A stretch of 64,000 bases of DNA. Source: W0P28-013 sp051878315. Lineage in GTDB: Bacteria > Bacteroidota > Bacteroidia > Bacteroidales > Paludibacteraceae. The notes under the pieces were generated by a model. It saw only the letters and a program-made list of their open reading frames with translations. It was not told the DNA's origin and did no database searches. Positions 51,973-61,440 of the stretch are shown piece after piece. The stretch is taken from assembly GCA_051878315.1 (NCBI GenBank), contig JBJEJW010000067.1, forward strand, positions 62,001-126,000, in the 5' to 3' direction. The position numbers were made by a program, and so were the translations under genes. How positions within the stretch are numbered: the first letter of the stretch is position 1; every line of letters starts with the position of its first letter.

Positions 51973-52671
51973 ATGTCGTTAACAATAGAACATATCAGCA
52001 AACGCTATGGCGATAAACAAGTCTTGAACGATGTCAGTTTGTCGCTCGATGCCGGTGAAATCGTGGCCTTTCTTGGCCCGAATGGTGCCGGTAAATCGAC
52101 ATTGATGAAGATTGTTACCGGTTATACGCAGGCCGATGCCGGTTGTGTGCGCATTTGTGGCGAAACAGTATCGGCCGGCAATCGTGCGGTGCGACGTTTG
52201 GTTGGTTATTTGCCGGAACACAATCCGCTCTACCTCGATATGTATGTGCGTGAGTATTTGGAATTTGCAGCCGGATTTTATACATTGAAGAATCGGCGCG
52301 AACGCATCAATACGGTGATAGAACGTACCGGCTTGACCCTTGAATGCCACAAACGCATCGGGCAACTATCCAAAGGCTATCGCCAACGAGTGGGATTGGC
52401 GCAGGCATTGATACACGACCCGCAAGTGCTCATTCTTGACGAGCCGACGACGGGACTCGACCCTAACCAATTAGTGGAAATTCGTAACTTGATTGCCGAA
52501 ATAGGCAAAGAGAAAACGGTCTTGTTCTCGACACATATCATGCAGGAAGTGCAGGCCTTGTGTAAACGCATAGTGGTTATCAATCGCGGGAATATTGTGG
52601 CTGACGGACTGTCGGAAGTGTCGGGCGGAGTAGGTTCGTTGGAGGAAGTTTTTCATCAACTAACGCAATAA
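51973..52671 (+). CDS. ABC transporter ATPase, GldA-like
   Basis: 232 residues. Walker A GPNGAGKST (35-43), signature LSKGYRQRVGLAQAL, Walker B VLILDEPTTGLDPNQ, H-loop FSTHIM. The pattern and short C-terminal tail match GldA, the ATPase of the GldA-GldF-GldG transporter tied to gliding and exopolysaccharide or cell-surface functions in Bacteroidota. The permease genes gldF and gldG are not adjacent, so the identity is likely but not certain. ruvB follows after 45 bases. Confidence 0.82.
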   Translation: MSLTIEHISKRYGDKQVLNDVSLSLDAGEIVAFLGPNGAGKSTLMKIVTGYTQADAGCVRICGETVSAGNRAVRRLVGYLPEHNPLYLDMYVREYLEFAAGFYTLKNRRERINTVIERTGLTLECHKRIGQLSKGYRQRVGLAQALIHDPQVLILDEPTTGLDPNQLVEIRNLIAEIGKEKTVLFSTHIMQEVQALCKRIVVINRGNIVADGLSEVSGGVGSLEEVFHQLTQ

Positions 52672-52716
52672 GTTGTGTGTATTTTGTTCGATTGCAAGAT
52701 AAGAATAGACTGATAT

Positions 52717-53733
52717 ATGCCGGAATTTGATATACATCGTTCGCAAGTCGAGGCTGATAGCGATTTTGATCGAGCCCTGCGGCCGTTAGCGTTTTCCGAC
52801 TTTCGGGGGCAGACGCAAGTGGTAAAGAATCTGTCGATTTTTGTACAGGCGGCCAAACAACGTGGCGAGAGTCTCGACCATGTGTTGTTGTACGGTCCTC
52901 CCGGATTGGGCAAAACCACGTTGTCGAATATCATTGCCAACGAGTTGGGCGTGGGATTCAAAGTAACGTCTGGTCCTGTGCTCGACAAACCCGGCGATTT
53001 GGCCGGTTTGCTCACCGGTCTTGAGCGTAACGACGTATTGTTCATTGACGAAATACATCGTTTGAGCCCTGTTGTCGAGGAATATCTCTATTCGGCGATG
53101 GAGGATTTTCGCATTGACATCATGATTGACAAAGGCCCAAGTGCGCGTTCGGTACAGATTGATTTAGAGCCGTTTACATTGGTTGGTGCCACTACACGCA
53201 GTGGTTTGCTGACAAGTCCGTTGCGTGCACGTTTCGGCATCAACTGTCATTTCGAATATTACGACGAATCGGTGTTGTGCAATATCATCAAACGGTCGGC
53301 GTCGATACTTGCCGTACCGATAACCGACGATGCCGCAACGGAAATAGCGTTACGCAGTCGCGGTACACCGCGCATAGCCAATGCGTTGTTGCGTCGGGTA
53401 CGCGATTTTGCGCAGGTGCAGGGTAGCGGTAGCATTGATGTGGAGATAGCACGTATTGCACTCGAAGCATTGAATATCGATACATACGGCCTCGACGAGA
53501 TAGATAATAAAATTTTGCTGACCATCATCGATAAATTTAATGGCGGCCCGGTAGGTTTAGGCACGATAGCCACTGCTTTGGGCGAAGATGCCGGTACGAT
53601 AGAAGAGGTGTACGAACCGTTTTTGATCAAAGAAGGATTTATCAAACGTACGCCTCGTGGTCGTGAAGTTACCGAGTTGGCTTACAAACATTTGGGTCGT
53701 ATAAAACCTGCGGCACAAGGTAGTTTGTTTTGA
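52717..53733 (+). CDS. ruvB: Holliday junction helicase RuvB
   Basis: 338 residues, AAA+ motor that drives branch migration with RuvA. Walker A GPPGLGKTT at 60-68; Walker B DEIH at 111-114; sensor and Arg-finger blocks TRSGLLTSPLRARFGI (with Arg finger) and the C-terminal winged helix (GLGTIATALGEDAGTIEEVYEPFLI). N-terminus is short, as in most RuvB. It is followed 20 bases later by the flippase gene. Confidence 0.97.
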   Translation: MPEFDIHRSQVEADSDFDRALRPLAFSDFRGQTQVVKNLSIFVQAAKQRGESLDHVLLYGPPGLGKTTLSNIIANELGVGFKVTSGPVLDKPGDLAGLLTGLERNDVLFIDEIHRLSPVVEEYLYSAMEDFRIDIMIDKGPSARSVQIDLEPFTLVGATTRSGLLTSPLRARFGINCHFEYYDESVLCNIIKRSASILAVPITDDAATEIALRSRGTPRIANALLRRVRDFAQVQGSGSIDVEIARIALEALNIDTYGLDEIDNKILLTIIDKFNGGPVGLGTIATALGEDAGTIEEVYEPFLIKEGFIKRTPRGREVTELAYKHLGRIKPAAQGSLF

Positions 53734-53753
53734 TAATATGTAAGGAGGAACTG

Positions 53754-55232
53754 ATGTCCGGATTGAAAAAATTGGCAAAAGAAACCGTTATCTACGGTTT
53801 GAGTAGCATTGTCGGTAAATTCCTGAATTGGTTGTTGGTGCCACTATACACGTTTGTATTGGCGCAGCAATCCGATTACGGCATCGTTACCAATTTGTAT
53901 GCTTGGACGGCATTGTTGCTGGTTGTTCTGACGTATGGTATGGAAACCGGTTTTTTCCGTTTTGCCAATCGGGACGACCAAAAACCGAATCAGGTTTATA
54001 CGACGGCTTTGACATCGGTAGGTGTAACTTCGTTGATTTTTGCGGTTTGTTGTGTGGTGTTCAGACAACTTATTGCCAATGGGTTAGGGTATGCCACTCA
54101 TGCCGAGTTTATAGCGATGTTGGCTGTGGTAGTGGCGATGGATGCGTTTGCAAGTATTCCGTTCGCCTACTTGCGTTATAGGCGGCAGCCGGTGCGTTTT
54201 GCAGCACTCAAATTGCTGTTTGTGGTCTTGAATATTGCGCTGAATCTGTTTTTCTTGGTGCTGTGTCCGAAAATTATGGTTTGGAAACCGGAATTGGTGT
54301 CGTGGTTTTACCGACCGGACTATGGTGTCGGCTATGTTTTTGTGGCGAATATCATATCCACGGCCATTCAGACTTTGTGTTTGTTGCCGGCCATATTGGC
54401 CGAGAAGTATGATTTCTCGTGGCGTGTGTTATCGCAGATGTTGCGTTATTCGTTGCCGTTGCTGGTGTTGGGTATAGTGGGTATAATGAATCAAACGGTG
54501 GACAAAATTTTATTTCCGTTTCTGTACACGGCCGGCGATGCGCAAACCGAATTGGGCATTTATGGCGCGTGCTTCAAAATAGCCATGGTGATGATGATGT
54601 TCACGCAGGCATTTCGTTATGCTTACGAACCTTTTGTATTTGCACGGCATAAAGATAAAAACAGTGTCGAAGCGTATGCCGACATTATGAAATACTACAT
54701 CATAGCCTCATTGGTCATTTTGTTGGGCATGATTTTCTTCTTGGATATTTTGAAATTGATAATCAGTCCAGCGTATTGGTCGGGGTTGCGTGTGGTGCCG
54801 ATAGTGCTGTTCTCGTATATTTTTCAGGGTATATTTTTCAATTTGTCGCTTTGGTATAAATTGACAGATAAGACGATATTTGGTACGTATTTTTCGCTTA
54901 TAGGTTGTGTTATTACGTTGACAATCAATATTCTGTGTGTTCCTACGATGAGTTATATGGCATCGGCATGGGCTTCGTTTGCTTGTTATCTGACCATTAT
55001 GGTGCTGTCGTATGTTGTGGGGCAGAAATATCTGAAAGTGCCGTATGATTTGCGTGCCATAGGCGGTTATTTTGCTTTGGCATGTGCATTATTGGGCGTC
55101 TATGCGTTGTGTATGTATTATTTGGGCGATGTGGTTTGGGCTTGCTATCTTTGCCGGGTGTTACTGATAGCCGTTTATGGCTGGGTAGTTTATCGGTGTG
55201 AGTGGCCAAAATTGCGTCGTACACGAGTTTAA
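53754..55232 (+). CDS. Polysaccharide flippase (Wzx/MVF superfamily)
   Basis: 492 residues, about 14 membrane segments along the whole length; the N-terminus LAKETVIYGLSSIVGKFLNWLLVPLYTF is typical for the oligosaccharide-flippase family, which moves lipid-linked sugar units across the inner membrane. The start is ATG 53754, preceded by a strong Shine-Dalgarno AGGAGG at 53743-53748, five bases ahead, unusual in this genome. It is close to ruvB and upstream of a PnuC-like gene, not within a visible glycan cluster, so its substrate cannot be inferred. Confidence 0.9.
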   Translation: MSGLKKLAKETVIYGLSSIVGKFLNWLLVPLYTFVLAQQSDYGIVTNLYAWTALLLVVLTYGMETGFFRFANRDDQKPNQVYTTALTSVGVTSLIFAVCCVVFRQLIANGLGYATHAEFIAMLAVVVAMDAFASIPFAYLRYRRQPVRFAALKLLFVVLNIALNLFFLVLCPKIMVWKPELVSWFYRPDYGVGYVFVANIISTAIQTLCLLPAILAEKYDFSWRVLSQMLRYSLPLLVLGIVGIMNQTVDKILFPFLYTAGDAQTELGIYGACFKIAMVMMMFTQAFRYAYEPFVFARHKDKNSVEAYADIMKYYIIASLVILLGMIFFLDILKLIISPAYWSGLRVVPIVLFSYIFQGIFFNLSLWYKLTDKTIFGTYFSLIGCVITLTINILCVPTMSYMASAWASFACYLTIMVLSYVVGQKYLKVPYDLRAIGGYFALACALLGVYALCMYYLGDVVWACYLCRVLLIAVYGWVVYRCEWPKLRRTRV

Positions 55233-55255
55233 CCTTCAAATCTAAATACAATTTT

Positions 55256-56053
55256 ATGGATTCTATTCGCAAACAATTATTGAAAGAACTTGGACAAAAA
55301 ACGTTGTGGTCTGTTTTGATTTTTGCAGCCTTATTTGTTGTCCTTTTTGTGGTGGAGTATTTTTGTCCTTCGCTTGAAGGTCGTTTGTTGCAATGGCACA
55401 ATGGCGATGCTGTGAATTGGGCGTTTATAATAGGTATTCCCGGTAGTATATTTGGCACGGCATACGTATTGGCCATTACCAATCCGAAAAACTATACAGG
55501 TTTCTATCTGGGTGTCGTTATGTCGTTGTTGTTGGCCATCAAATTTTATATGATTGGCGCTGTCGACCAAATGATTCTGTATCTGTTCATCTTTGTACCG
55601 TTCCAATTGAAATCGCTGCTGGGCTGGCGTCGGAATACGCTTGCACCGACATCCGGTGTTGCGGAGTTGCGCCCAAAATATCTTGATACGAAAGGTTTTG
55701 TACTTGAAATGCTGGCACTTATCACCTTGATTTTGCTCGATTTCGTTTTACTTACATACACAAACGAAAATCACGATTTCTTCGCCGATTGGCACATCAA
55801 ATTGCTCAGTGGTATTGTGGTGGCATCGTCATTCCTTGCCAATTTGTTGATGATTTGGCAAAAAAATGATGCCTGGATGTGGTGGGTAGTTTACAGCCTT
55901 GCCGGTATCGTATTATTCTCCATTTTGCTTGACCCATTCCTTATTGTACTCAATGCTGCGTTCCTGATTATTAATGGCAGTGCACATATAGCATGGATAA
56001 AAATGACGCAACCAGGCGATTTTGGTTGGGCAAAATTCATCTTTAGAAAATAA
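55256..56053 (+). CDS. PnuC-like nicotinamide riboside/nucleoside transporter
   Basis: 265 residues, seven or eight membrane segments (e.g. residues 18-37, 53-71, 79-100, 102-118, 149-168, 184-199, 206-224, 229-247). C-terminal NLLMIWQKNDAWMWWVVYSL and LNAAFLIINGSAHIAWIKM resemble the Trp-rich substrate region and end of PnuC. PnuC moves nicotinamide riboside (NAD precursor) or a related vitamin. Start ATG 55256, 23 bases after the flippase stop. Substrate is inference. Confidence 0.65.
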   Translation: MDSIRKQLLKELGQKTLWSVLIFAALFVVLFVVEYFCPSLEGRLLQWHNGDAVNWAFIIGIPGSIFGTAYVLAITNPKNYTGFYLGVVMSLLLAIKFYMIGAVDQMILYLFIFVPFQLKSLLGWRRNTLAPTSGVAELRPKYLDTKGFVLEMLALITLILLDFVLLTYTNENHDFFADWHIKLLSGIVVASSFLANLLMIWQKNDAWMWWVVYSLAGIVLFSILLDPFLIVLNAAFLIINGSAHIAWIKMTQPGDFGWAKFIFRK

Positions 56054-56061
56054 TTTAAGTT

Positions 56062-57708
56062 ATGATAGTAAAAGGTCACATAGTAGATGTACTCAATCGC
56101 CGCATGTTTGATGGTGAGATTGAGTTTGAGAACGGTAAAATCGTACGTAAAACCGAAACGGTAGTGCCTGATAACGCTCCTTACATTATGCCGGGTTTTT
56201 ACGATTCACACATTCATATCGAATCGACCCTGCTGACGCCAGAGCATTACGCTCGTTTGGCTGTAGAGCAGGGAACTATCGGTGTGATAACCGACCCGCA
56301 CGAAATAGCCAATGTGTTGGGTATTGATGGCGTAAAATACATGATTGACAACGGTAAAAAAGTACGTTTCCATTTTCATTTTGCCGCCCCGGCGTGTGTG
56401 CCGGCCACGCCGTTCGAAACAGCGGGTGCCACCATTGATAGCAATATGGTAGCCGAATTGCTGAAACGCGACGAGGTTTACGGGTTGGGCGAAATGATGA
56501 ATGTACCCGGTGTGCTGTCGAACGACACCGAAACAATGGCAAAAATCAATGCAACATTGGCTGCAGGAAAAATTGTCGATGGTCATTCGCCCGCGCTTAC
56601 CGGCGACGACCTGAAAAAATATCGTGCAGCCGGCATCAGTACCGATCACGAATGTACGACTTTGGCCGAGGCGCGCGAACGTGTGAAATTGGGTATGACG
56701 ATTCAGATTCGCGAGGGCAGTGCTGCGTGCGACTTCGATGCGCTGGCGCCTATTATTGCCGAAGCACCCGGACAAGTGATGTTCTGTTCCGACGATAAAT
56801 ATCCCGACGAAATCGGACAAGGCTACCTAAACGCAATGTGTCGGCGTGCCATTCACCGCGGCTTGCCATTGTGGGACGTTCTCACGGCAGCCTGTGTTAC
56901 ACCGCTGAAACTCTACGGTCTGAAACATGGCTTGTTGCAGGTGGGCGATAATGCCGATTTCATCGTGGTGGACAATTTGCAAGAATTCAATCTGCAAGAA
57001 ACCTATATCGATGGCTATCATGTGGTGGATGATGGCTTGTGTACCGAGCAAATCGTGATTGACGACACACCGCTCGATACTAATTATCCAAACCATTTCC
57101 TGGCCGAACCGATTGCTGTGGCCGACATTAAAGTGCCGGCGAACGAGGGCAAAAAAATAAAAGTGATAGGCACTACCGAAGGTTCGTTGTTGACAACACA
57201 AATGTTGATGGAACCAAAAATCGAAAATGGGTTTGTAGTGTCTGACATACCGCATGATGTGCTGAAATTGGTGTGCTTGTCGCGACACTCGAAAGCAAAA
57301 CCCGTAATGGGATTCATTCATGGATTCGGATTGAGGCGTGGTGCCATTGCTTCGACTATCGGGCATGATTCGCACAATATTATTGCACTCGGCGCTACCG
57401 ACGAAGATATTGTTCGTGCCATCAATACCATCATCGAGATGAAAGGCGGTTTGGTGGTTGTCGATGGCAAAGATGCAGTGGAATTGGCTTTGCCGATAGC
57501 AGGTTTGATGTCGTATCGAAATGGCGCACGTGTGGCGAAAAGACATTTCCAACTCAAAAATTTTGCCGAACGGTTGGGATGCCGATACAAAGCGCCGTTT
57601 ATGACCATGGCGTTCATGTCGTTGAGCGTTATCCCGGAACTAAAACTGACCGACAAAGGCTTGTTTGATGCCACAAAATTTGAATTTACCGATTTGTTTG
57701 TAAAATAA
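56062..57708 (+). CDS. ade: Adenine deaminase
   Basis: 548 residues, amidohydrolase-superfamily enzyme that turns adenine to hypoxanthine. Metal-site motif GFYDSHIHIESTLLTPEHYA; GVITDPHEIANVLG; DGHSPALTGDDL; FCSDDKYPDEIGQGYLN (metal Asp); the C-terminal adenine-deaminase domain has FIHGFGLRRGAIASTIGHDSHN. All metal-binding residues seen. Length is normal for Ade. It follows the PnuC-like gene by 8 bases. Confidence 0.95.
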   Translation: MIVKGHIVDVLNRRMFDGEIEFENGKIVRKTETVVPDNAPYIMPGFYDSHIHIESTLLTPEHYARLAVEQGTIGVITDPHEIANVLGIDGVKYMIDNGKKVRFHFHFAAPACVPATPFETAGATIDSNMVAELLKRDEVYGLGEMMNVPGVLSNDTETMAKINATLAAGKIVDGHSPALTGDDLKKYRAAGISTDHECTTLAEARERVKLGMTIQIREGSAACDFDALAPIIAEAPGQVMFCSDDKYPDEIGQGYLNAMCRRAIHRGLPLWDVLTAACVTPLKLYGLKHGLLQVGDNADFIVVDNLQEFNLQETYIDGYHVVDDGLCTEQIVIDDTPLDTNYPNHFLAEPIAVADIKVPANEGKKIKVIGTTEGSLLTTQMLMEPKIENGFVVSDIPHDVLKLVCLSRHSKAKPVMGFIHGFGLRRGAIASTIGHDSHNIIALGATDEDIVRAINTIIEMKGGLVVVDGKDAVELALPIAGLMSYRNGARVAKRHFQLKNFAERLGCRYKAPFMTMAFMSLSVIPELKLTDKGLFDATKFEFTDLFVK

Positions 57709-57728
57709 ATGCAAATAAAATAGTTATC

Positions 57729-58295
57729 ATGAAACAATCTTGGCGACCCGGGACTATGATTTATCCGCTGCCGGCGATTTTGGTGTCGTGTGGTGCGGAC
57801 GAAAGCGAGTACAACGTGATGACGGCAAGTTGGGTCGGTACCATTTGTTCCGATCCGGCCATGTGCTATGTATCTATTCGTCCCGAACGGCATTCGCACG
57901 CAATTATCAAACGGACGGGCGAGTTTGTGCTGAACCTGACTAACGAAGCGATGGCGTTTGCCACCGATTGGTGCGGTGTGCGCAGTGGCAAGGATTATAA
58001 CAAGTTTGCCGAAATGCGTCTTACGCCCCGACGTGGCGAAAAAGTGGCTGCTCCTATCATTGTCGAATCGCCTTTGTCGATAGAGTGTCGCGTGAAGCAG
58101 GTGTTGTCGCTTGGCAGCCACGATATGTTCATTGCCGAGGTGCTGAACGTACAAGCCGAGGCGCAATTTATCGATAACGAAACGGGTGCTTTTCGTTTGG
58201 AAGATGCCAAACTGATAGCCTATTCGCACGGACATTATTACAAGTTGGGTGAAGAAATCGGACGTTTTGGGTGGAGCGTTCGCAAGAAAAAGTAA
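57729..58295 (+). CDS. Flavin reductase family (FMN-binding split-barrel) protein
   Basis: 188 residues, flavoredoxin type. PLPAILVSCGADESEYNVMTASWVGTICSDP and SIRPERHSHAIIKRTGEFVLNL are the FMN-phosphate-binding regions; HDMFIAEVLNVQ is typical. It reduces FMN or passes electrons from NAD(P)H, but the partner is unknown. Start ATG 57729 lies 20 bases after ade. dapF follows by 15 bases. Confidence 0.9.
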   Translation: MKQSWRPGTMIYPLPAILVSCGADESEYNVMTASWVGTICSDPAMCYVSIRPERHSHAIIKRTGEFVLNLTNEAMAFATDWCGVRSGKDYNKFAEMRLTPRRGEKVAAPIIVESPLSIECRVKQVLSLGSHDMFIAEVLNVQAEAQFIDNETGAFRLEDAKLIAYSHGHYYKLGEEIGRFGWSVRKKK

Positions 58296-58310
58296 CAACA
58301 GTATTATCGT

Positions 58311-59153
58311 ATGGGTAAAATTCGTTTTGCCAAAATGCACGGCATCGGTAACGATTATATTTATGTCAACTGCATGGAACAGCCGCTGGAACAGCCGGAA
58401 CATTTTGCGCGTTTGTGGAGCGATCGCCACACGGGTATCGGCTCCGATGGACTGATATTGATATTGCCTTCGGAAACGTGCGATTTTCGGATGCGTATGT
58501 TCAATGCCGACGGGTCGGAAGCCGAGATGTGCGGTAATGCGGCGCGCTGCATCGGTAAATATGTATATGATTTCGGCTTGACGCAAAAAAAAGAGTTGAC
58601 GCTCGAAACGAAAGCCGGCGTTCGCCCGTTGCGCCTATTCACCGATGCGCAAAATCGCGTAGAGTGCGTTACTGTGGATATGGGCGAGCCCATTTTGGAT
58701 ACGCAACGGATTCCTGTCGATTTGCCCGAACGGCAGGTCGTCGATGAACAAGTGTTCATAGCCGATGAAGTTTACGACATTACTTGTGTTTCGATGGGTA
58801 ACCCGCATACGGTTATTTTTGCCGATGGCATTGACAAGATGGATTTGGCGCGTCGTGGCGCTGCCATCGAATACAGCGAGTTGTTTCCGCAGCGTACCAA
58901 TGTGGAGTTTGTCGAAGTGGTCAGCCGTAATCATTTGCGTATGCGGGTATGGGAACGCGGCGCCGGCGAAACTATGGCATGTGGAACGGGCGCGTGTGCC
59001 GCACTCGTGGCGGCAGTGCTGAATGGCAAGACCGACCGCGATGCCGAAATGGAGTTGTTGGGCGGTAAGCTGCGGGTAACGTGGAAAGATGACAACCACG
59101 TTTACATGACAGGTTCGGCCACACTCGTGTACGAAGGCGAAATTGAACAATGA
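58311..59153 (+). CDS. dapF: Diaminopimelate epimerase
   Basis: 280 residues. Converts LL- to meso-diaminopimelate for lysine and peptidoglycan. The first catalytic Cys is in NADGSEAEMCGNAARC, the second in TMACGTGACAAL; both lie in matching positions. KMHGIGNDYIYV at the N-terminus is typical. It agrees with the meso-DAP motif DNPR of MurE. glyA begins 22 bases after it. Confidence 0.96.
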   Translation: MGKIRFAKMHGIGNDYIYVNCMEQPLEQPEHFARLWSDRHTGIGSDGLILILPSETCDFRMRMFNADGSEAEMCGNAARCIGKYVYDFGLTQKKELTLETKAGVRPLRLFTDAQNRVECVTVDMGEPILDTQRIPVDLPERQVVDEQVFIADEVYDITCVSMGNPHTVIFADGIDKMDLARRGAAIEYSELFPQRTNVEFVEVVSRNHLRMRVWERGAGETMACGTGACAALVAAVLNGKTDRDAEMELLGGKLRVTWKDDNHVYMTGSATLVYEGEIEQ

Positions 59154-59175
59154 ACCAAATAAAAATTCAACCATT

Positions 59176-60456
59176 ATGAAAACAGACAATCAGATTTTCG
59201 ACATCATCGAAAAAGAACGTCAACGCCAACTGAAAGGCATCGAACTGATTGCATCGGAGAATTTTGTGAGCGAGCAAGTGTTGCGTGCCATGGGCTCCGT
59301 ATTGACAAACAAGTATGCCGAAGGCTACCCCGGTAAGCGCTATTATGGTGGCTGCGAGGTGGTTGACCAGAGCGAACAGATTGCCATCGATCGTTTGAAA
59401 CAACTTTTTGGCGCGGCGTGGGCTAACGTGCAACCGCACTCGGGCGCACAAGCCAATATGGCGGTTTTCATGGCGTGTTTAAATCATGGCGACAAGTTTT
59501 TAGGATTGAATTTGGCACATGGCGGTCATTTGTCGCATGGTTCGCCGGTTAATTTTTCGGGTATCAATTACAAGGCGCTCGAATATAATGTGAAAGAAGA
59601 AGACGGTCGTGTTGATTACGACCAATTGGAACGTGTTGCTTTGACGGAGCGTCCGAAATTGATTATTGCCGGTGCTTCGGCCTATAGTCGCGAATGGGAC
59701 TATGCCCGCATTCGTAAGGTGGCTGACCAAATTGGTGCCATTTTTATGGTCGATATGGCGCATCCGGCCGGTCTGATTGCAGCCGGTTTGCTCGACAATC
59801 CTGTGAAATATGCACACATCGTAACATCGACAACGCACAAAACCCTGCGCGGTCCGCGTGGCGGCGTTATCATGATGGGTGAGGATTTCCCGAATCCGTG
59901 GGGCAAAACCACGCCCAAAGGCGAAGTGAAAATGATGTCGGCGTTGCTCGATTCGGCAGTGTTTCCCGGCACACAGGGCGGTCCGCTCGAACACGTCATC
60001 GCAGCCAAGGCAGTGGCTTTCGGCGAAGCGTTGCAACCCGAATTTAAGGAGTATCAACAACAGGTGAAACTGAATGCGGCTACCATGGCGCAGGCGTTCA
60101 TCGACAAAGGTTACAAAATCATCTCCGGTGGTACCGACAACCACTCGATGCTGGTCGATTTGCGTACCAAGTTTCCCGAACTGACCGGCAAGGCGGCCGA
60201 AAGAGCATTGGTTGCGGCCGACATCACTACCAACAAAAACATGGTGCCGTTCGATAGTCGTTCGCCATTCCAAACGTCCGGTTTACGTTTTGGTACGCCG
60301 GCCATCACGACACGCGGTCTGAAAGAGGATATGATGCCCGTGATTGTCGATTTAATCGACGAAGTTTTGCAAAACATTGAAAATGAGATTGTTATAACAA
60401 AGGTACGGCAACGGGTCAATGACATGATGGCCGATTATCCGCTGTTCGCTTGGTAA
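59176..60456 (+). CDS. glyA: Serine hydroxymethyltransferase
   Basis: 426 residues. PLP enzyme that makes glycine and methylene-tetrahydrofolate from serine. ELIASENFVSEQVLRAMGSVLTN, NKYAEGYPGKRYYGGCE, HSGAQANMAVF, the PLP-lysine motif STTHKTLRGPRGG and SAVFPGTQGGPLEHVIAAKA are all diagnostic. Start ATG 59176 (MKTDNQIFD); an in-frame ATG at 59143 overlaps dapF and is unlikely. Confidence 0.97.
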   Translation: MKTDNQIFDIIEKERQRQLKGIELIASENFVSEQVLRAMGSVLTNKYAEGYPGKRYYGGCEVVDQSEQIAIDRLKQLFGAAWANVQPHSGAQANMAVFMACLNHGDKFLGLNLAHGGHLSHGSPVNFSGINYKALEYNVKEEDGRVDYDQLERVALTERPKLIIAGASAYSREWDYARIRKVADQIGAIFMVDMAHPAGLIAAGLLDNPVKYAHIVTSTTHKTLRGPRGGVIMMGEDFPNPWGKTTPKGEVKMMSALLDSAVFPGTQGGPLEHVIAAKAVAFGEALQPEFKEYQQQVKLNAATMAQAFIDKGYKIISGGTDNHSMLVDLRTKFPELTGKAAERALVAADITTNKNMVPFDSRSPFQTSGLRFGTPAITTRGLKEDMMPVIVDLIDEVLQNIENEIVITKVRQRVNDMMADYPLFAW

Positions 60457-60503
60457 AAATGCACAATCGTGCCAAGGGACAATCGGGTAGGCCGGTGTGA
60501 TGG

Positions 60504-61142
60504 CTATCGTCTGACGTTGGCGAGTTTGGCAAAATCCATCACGCAATTGAATTTATACGTCTTATGCGGTGCAATGGCCACCCCGATGGCGTTCAAGTCA
60601 GGGTTCAGAATATTTTTGCGATGCCCGAGCGAACTTGTGTTTTGGTCCACTAATAGTTGTATCACGATGTTGATTGCCACATCGTTGTTGTAGCCGTACG
60701 AGCAGTTTTCGGCGATGTAGGTATTGCGCTCGCCAAGTCCGCCATACACACGGTCGGCAAACGAAGTACCGTCGGAACTTGTGTGACCGGTGCGCCCGGT
60801 GCGTCCCATATCGGCGGCGTGGTATGCGGCCGTGGCATATAGTCGTTTGTCGGGGTAGAGTAGTTGCCGGTTTTTGACGGTTTGCAAATCGCGGTACAAC
60901 GAGGAGATGTACCAATTCGATGGGTCGTTGGGCGTGTGTTGCGCCAGATAGGTGGCCGCGAAAAGGGAGCCGTCCATGCGCGCTAAATTGCATAGAAAGA
61001 TAACCTGTTTTTCTTGTTCGGACAGATACGATGCGTCGCGTGCGGTGTTTGCTTGCGCGAGTTGTTCGCTTGTCCATTGTTGTGCAGCCAATGGTATGGC
61101 AACCAAGCACAACATCAAAATTGTAGCTACATTTTTTCGCAT
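60504..61142 (-). CDS. Exported CAP-domain (SCP/PR1-like) protein
   Basis: 212 residues. Signal peptide MRKNVATILMLCLVAIPLAA. CAP-domain motifs: NLARMDGSLFAATYL, LYATAAYHAADMGRTGRTGH (with the His of the active-site-like cavity), RNTYIAENCSYGYN, LGHRKNILNPDLNAIGVA. Proteins of this family are secreted; the bacterial role is usually unknown. Its first 190 bases, including the signal peptide, are repeated at 63601-63797. Confidence 0.9.
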   Translation of the reverse strand: MRKNVATILMLCLVAIPLAAQQWTSEQLAQANTARDASYLSEQEKQVIFLCNLARMDGSLFAATYLAQHTPNDPSNWYISSLYRDLQTVKNRQLLYPDKRLYATAAYHAADMGRTGRTGHTSSDGTSFADRVYGGLGERNTYIAENCSYGYNNDVAINIVIQLLVDQNTSSLGHRKNILNPDLNAIGVAIAPHKTYKFNCVMDFAKLANVRR

Positions 61143-61180
61143 AACGGTCTTTTTTTGTTTGAGTCAATATTTTATCTAAT
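60990..61180 (-). repeat. Direct repeat A: 5' end of the CAP gene and leader
   Basis: Matches 63601-63797 with roughly nine of ten bases identical over about 190 bases by eye. It covers the leader, signal peptide and first 50 or so codons of the CAP gene. Same orientation as copy B, 2.6 kb away. Confidence 0.8.
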
Positions 61181-61267
61181 TATGACTTTACGCCGCAAAA
61201 AGTAACCGGCAAAGATAATGTTTTTTGCAACATAATTGTTATTATTAATCAACGTGTGTGATGCCGG

Positions 61268-61429
61268 TTACCATTTACCGCCCAACCAAGGCCATGCAAA
61301 AAAGAGTATGCCGCCGGTAATACCGACCGTAAGATGCTGTGAGCAACCAAAGCCTACCAATACACTTGCCACTATTATCCCCATGATAATCATTGCCACG
61401 ATGCGCACGGGCTTGGATTGGATTCTCAT
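61268..61429 (-). CDS. Small membrane protein, 53 residues
   Basis: ATG 61429-61427 to TAA 61270-61268. Sequence begins MRIQSKPVRIVAMIIMGIIV and ends in LFFAWPWLGGKW. Two membrane segments (about 9-28 and 38-49). A basic N-terminus and Trp-rich end suggest an inner-membrane protein. It follows the macro-like gene by 11 bases in the same direction. No family recognised; a plausible real small gene on codon use and spacing. Confidence 0.6.
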   Translation of the reverse strand: MRIQSKPVRIVAMIIMGIIVASVLVGFGCSQHLTVGITGGILFFAWPWLGGKW

Positions 61430-61440
61430 ATTGAGTTTAG

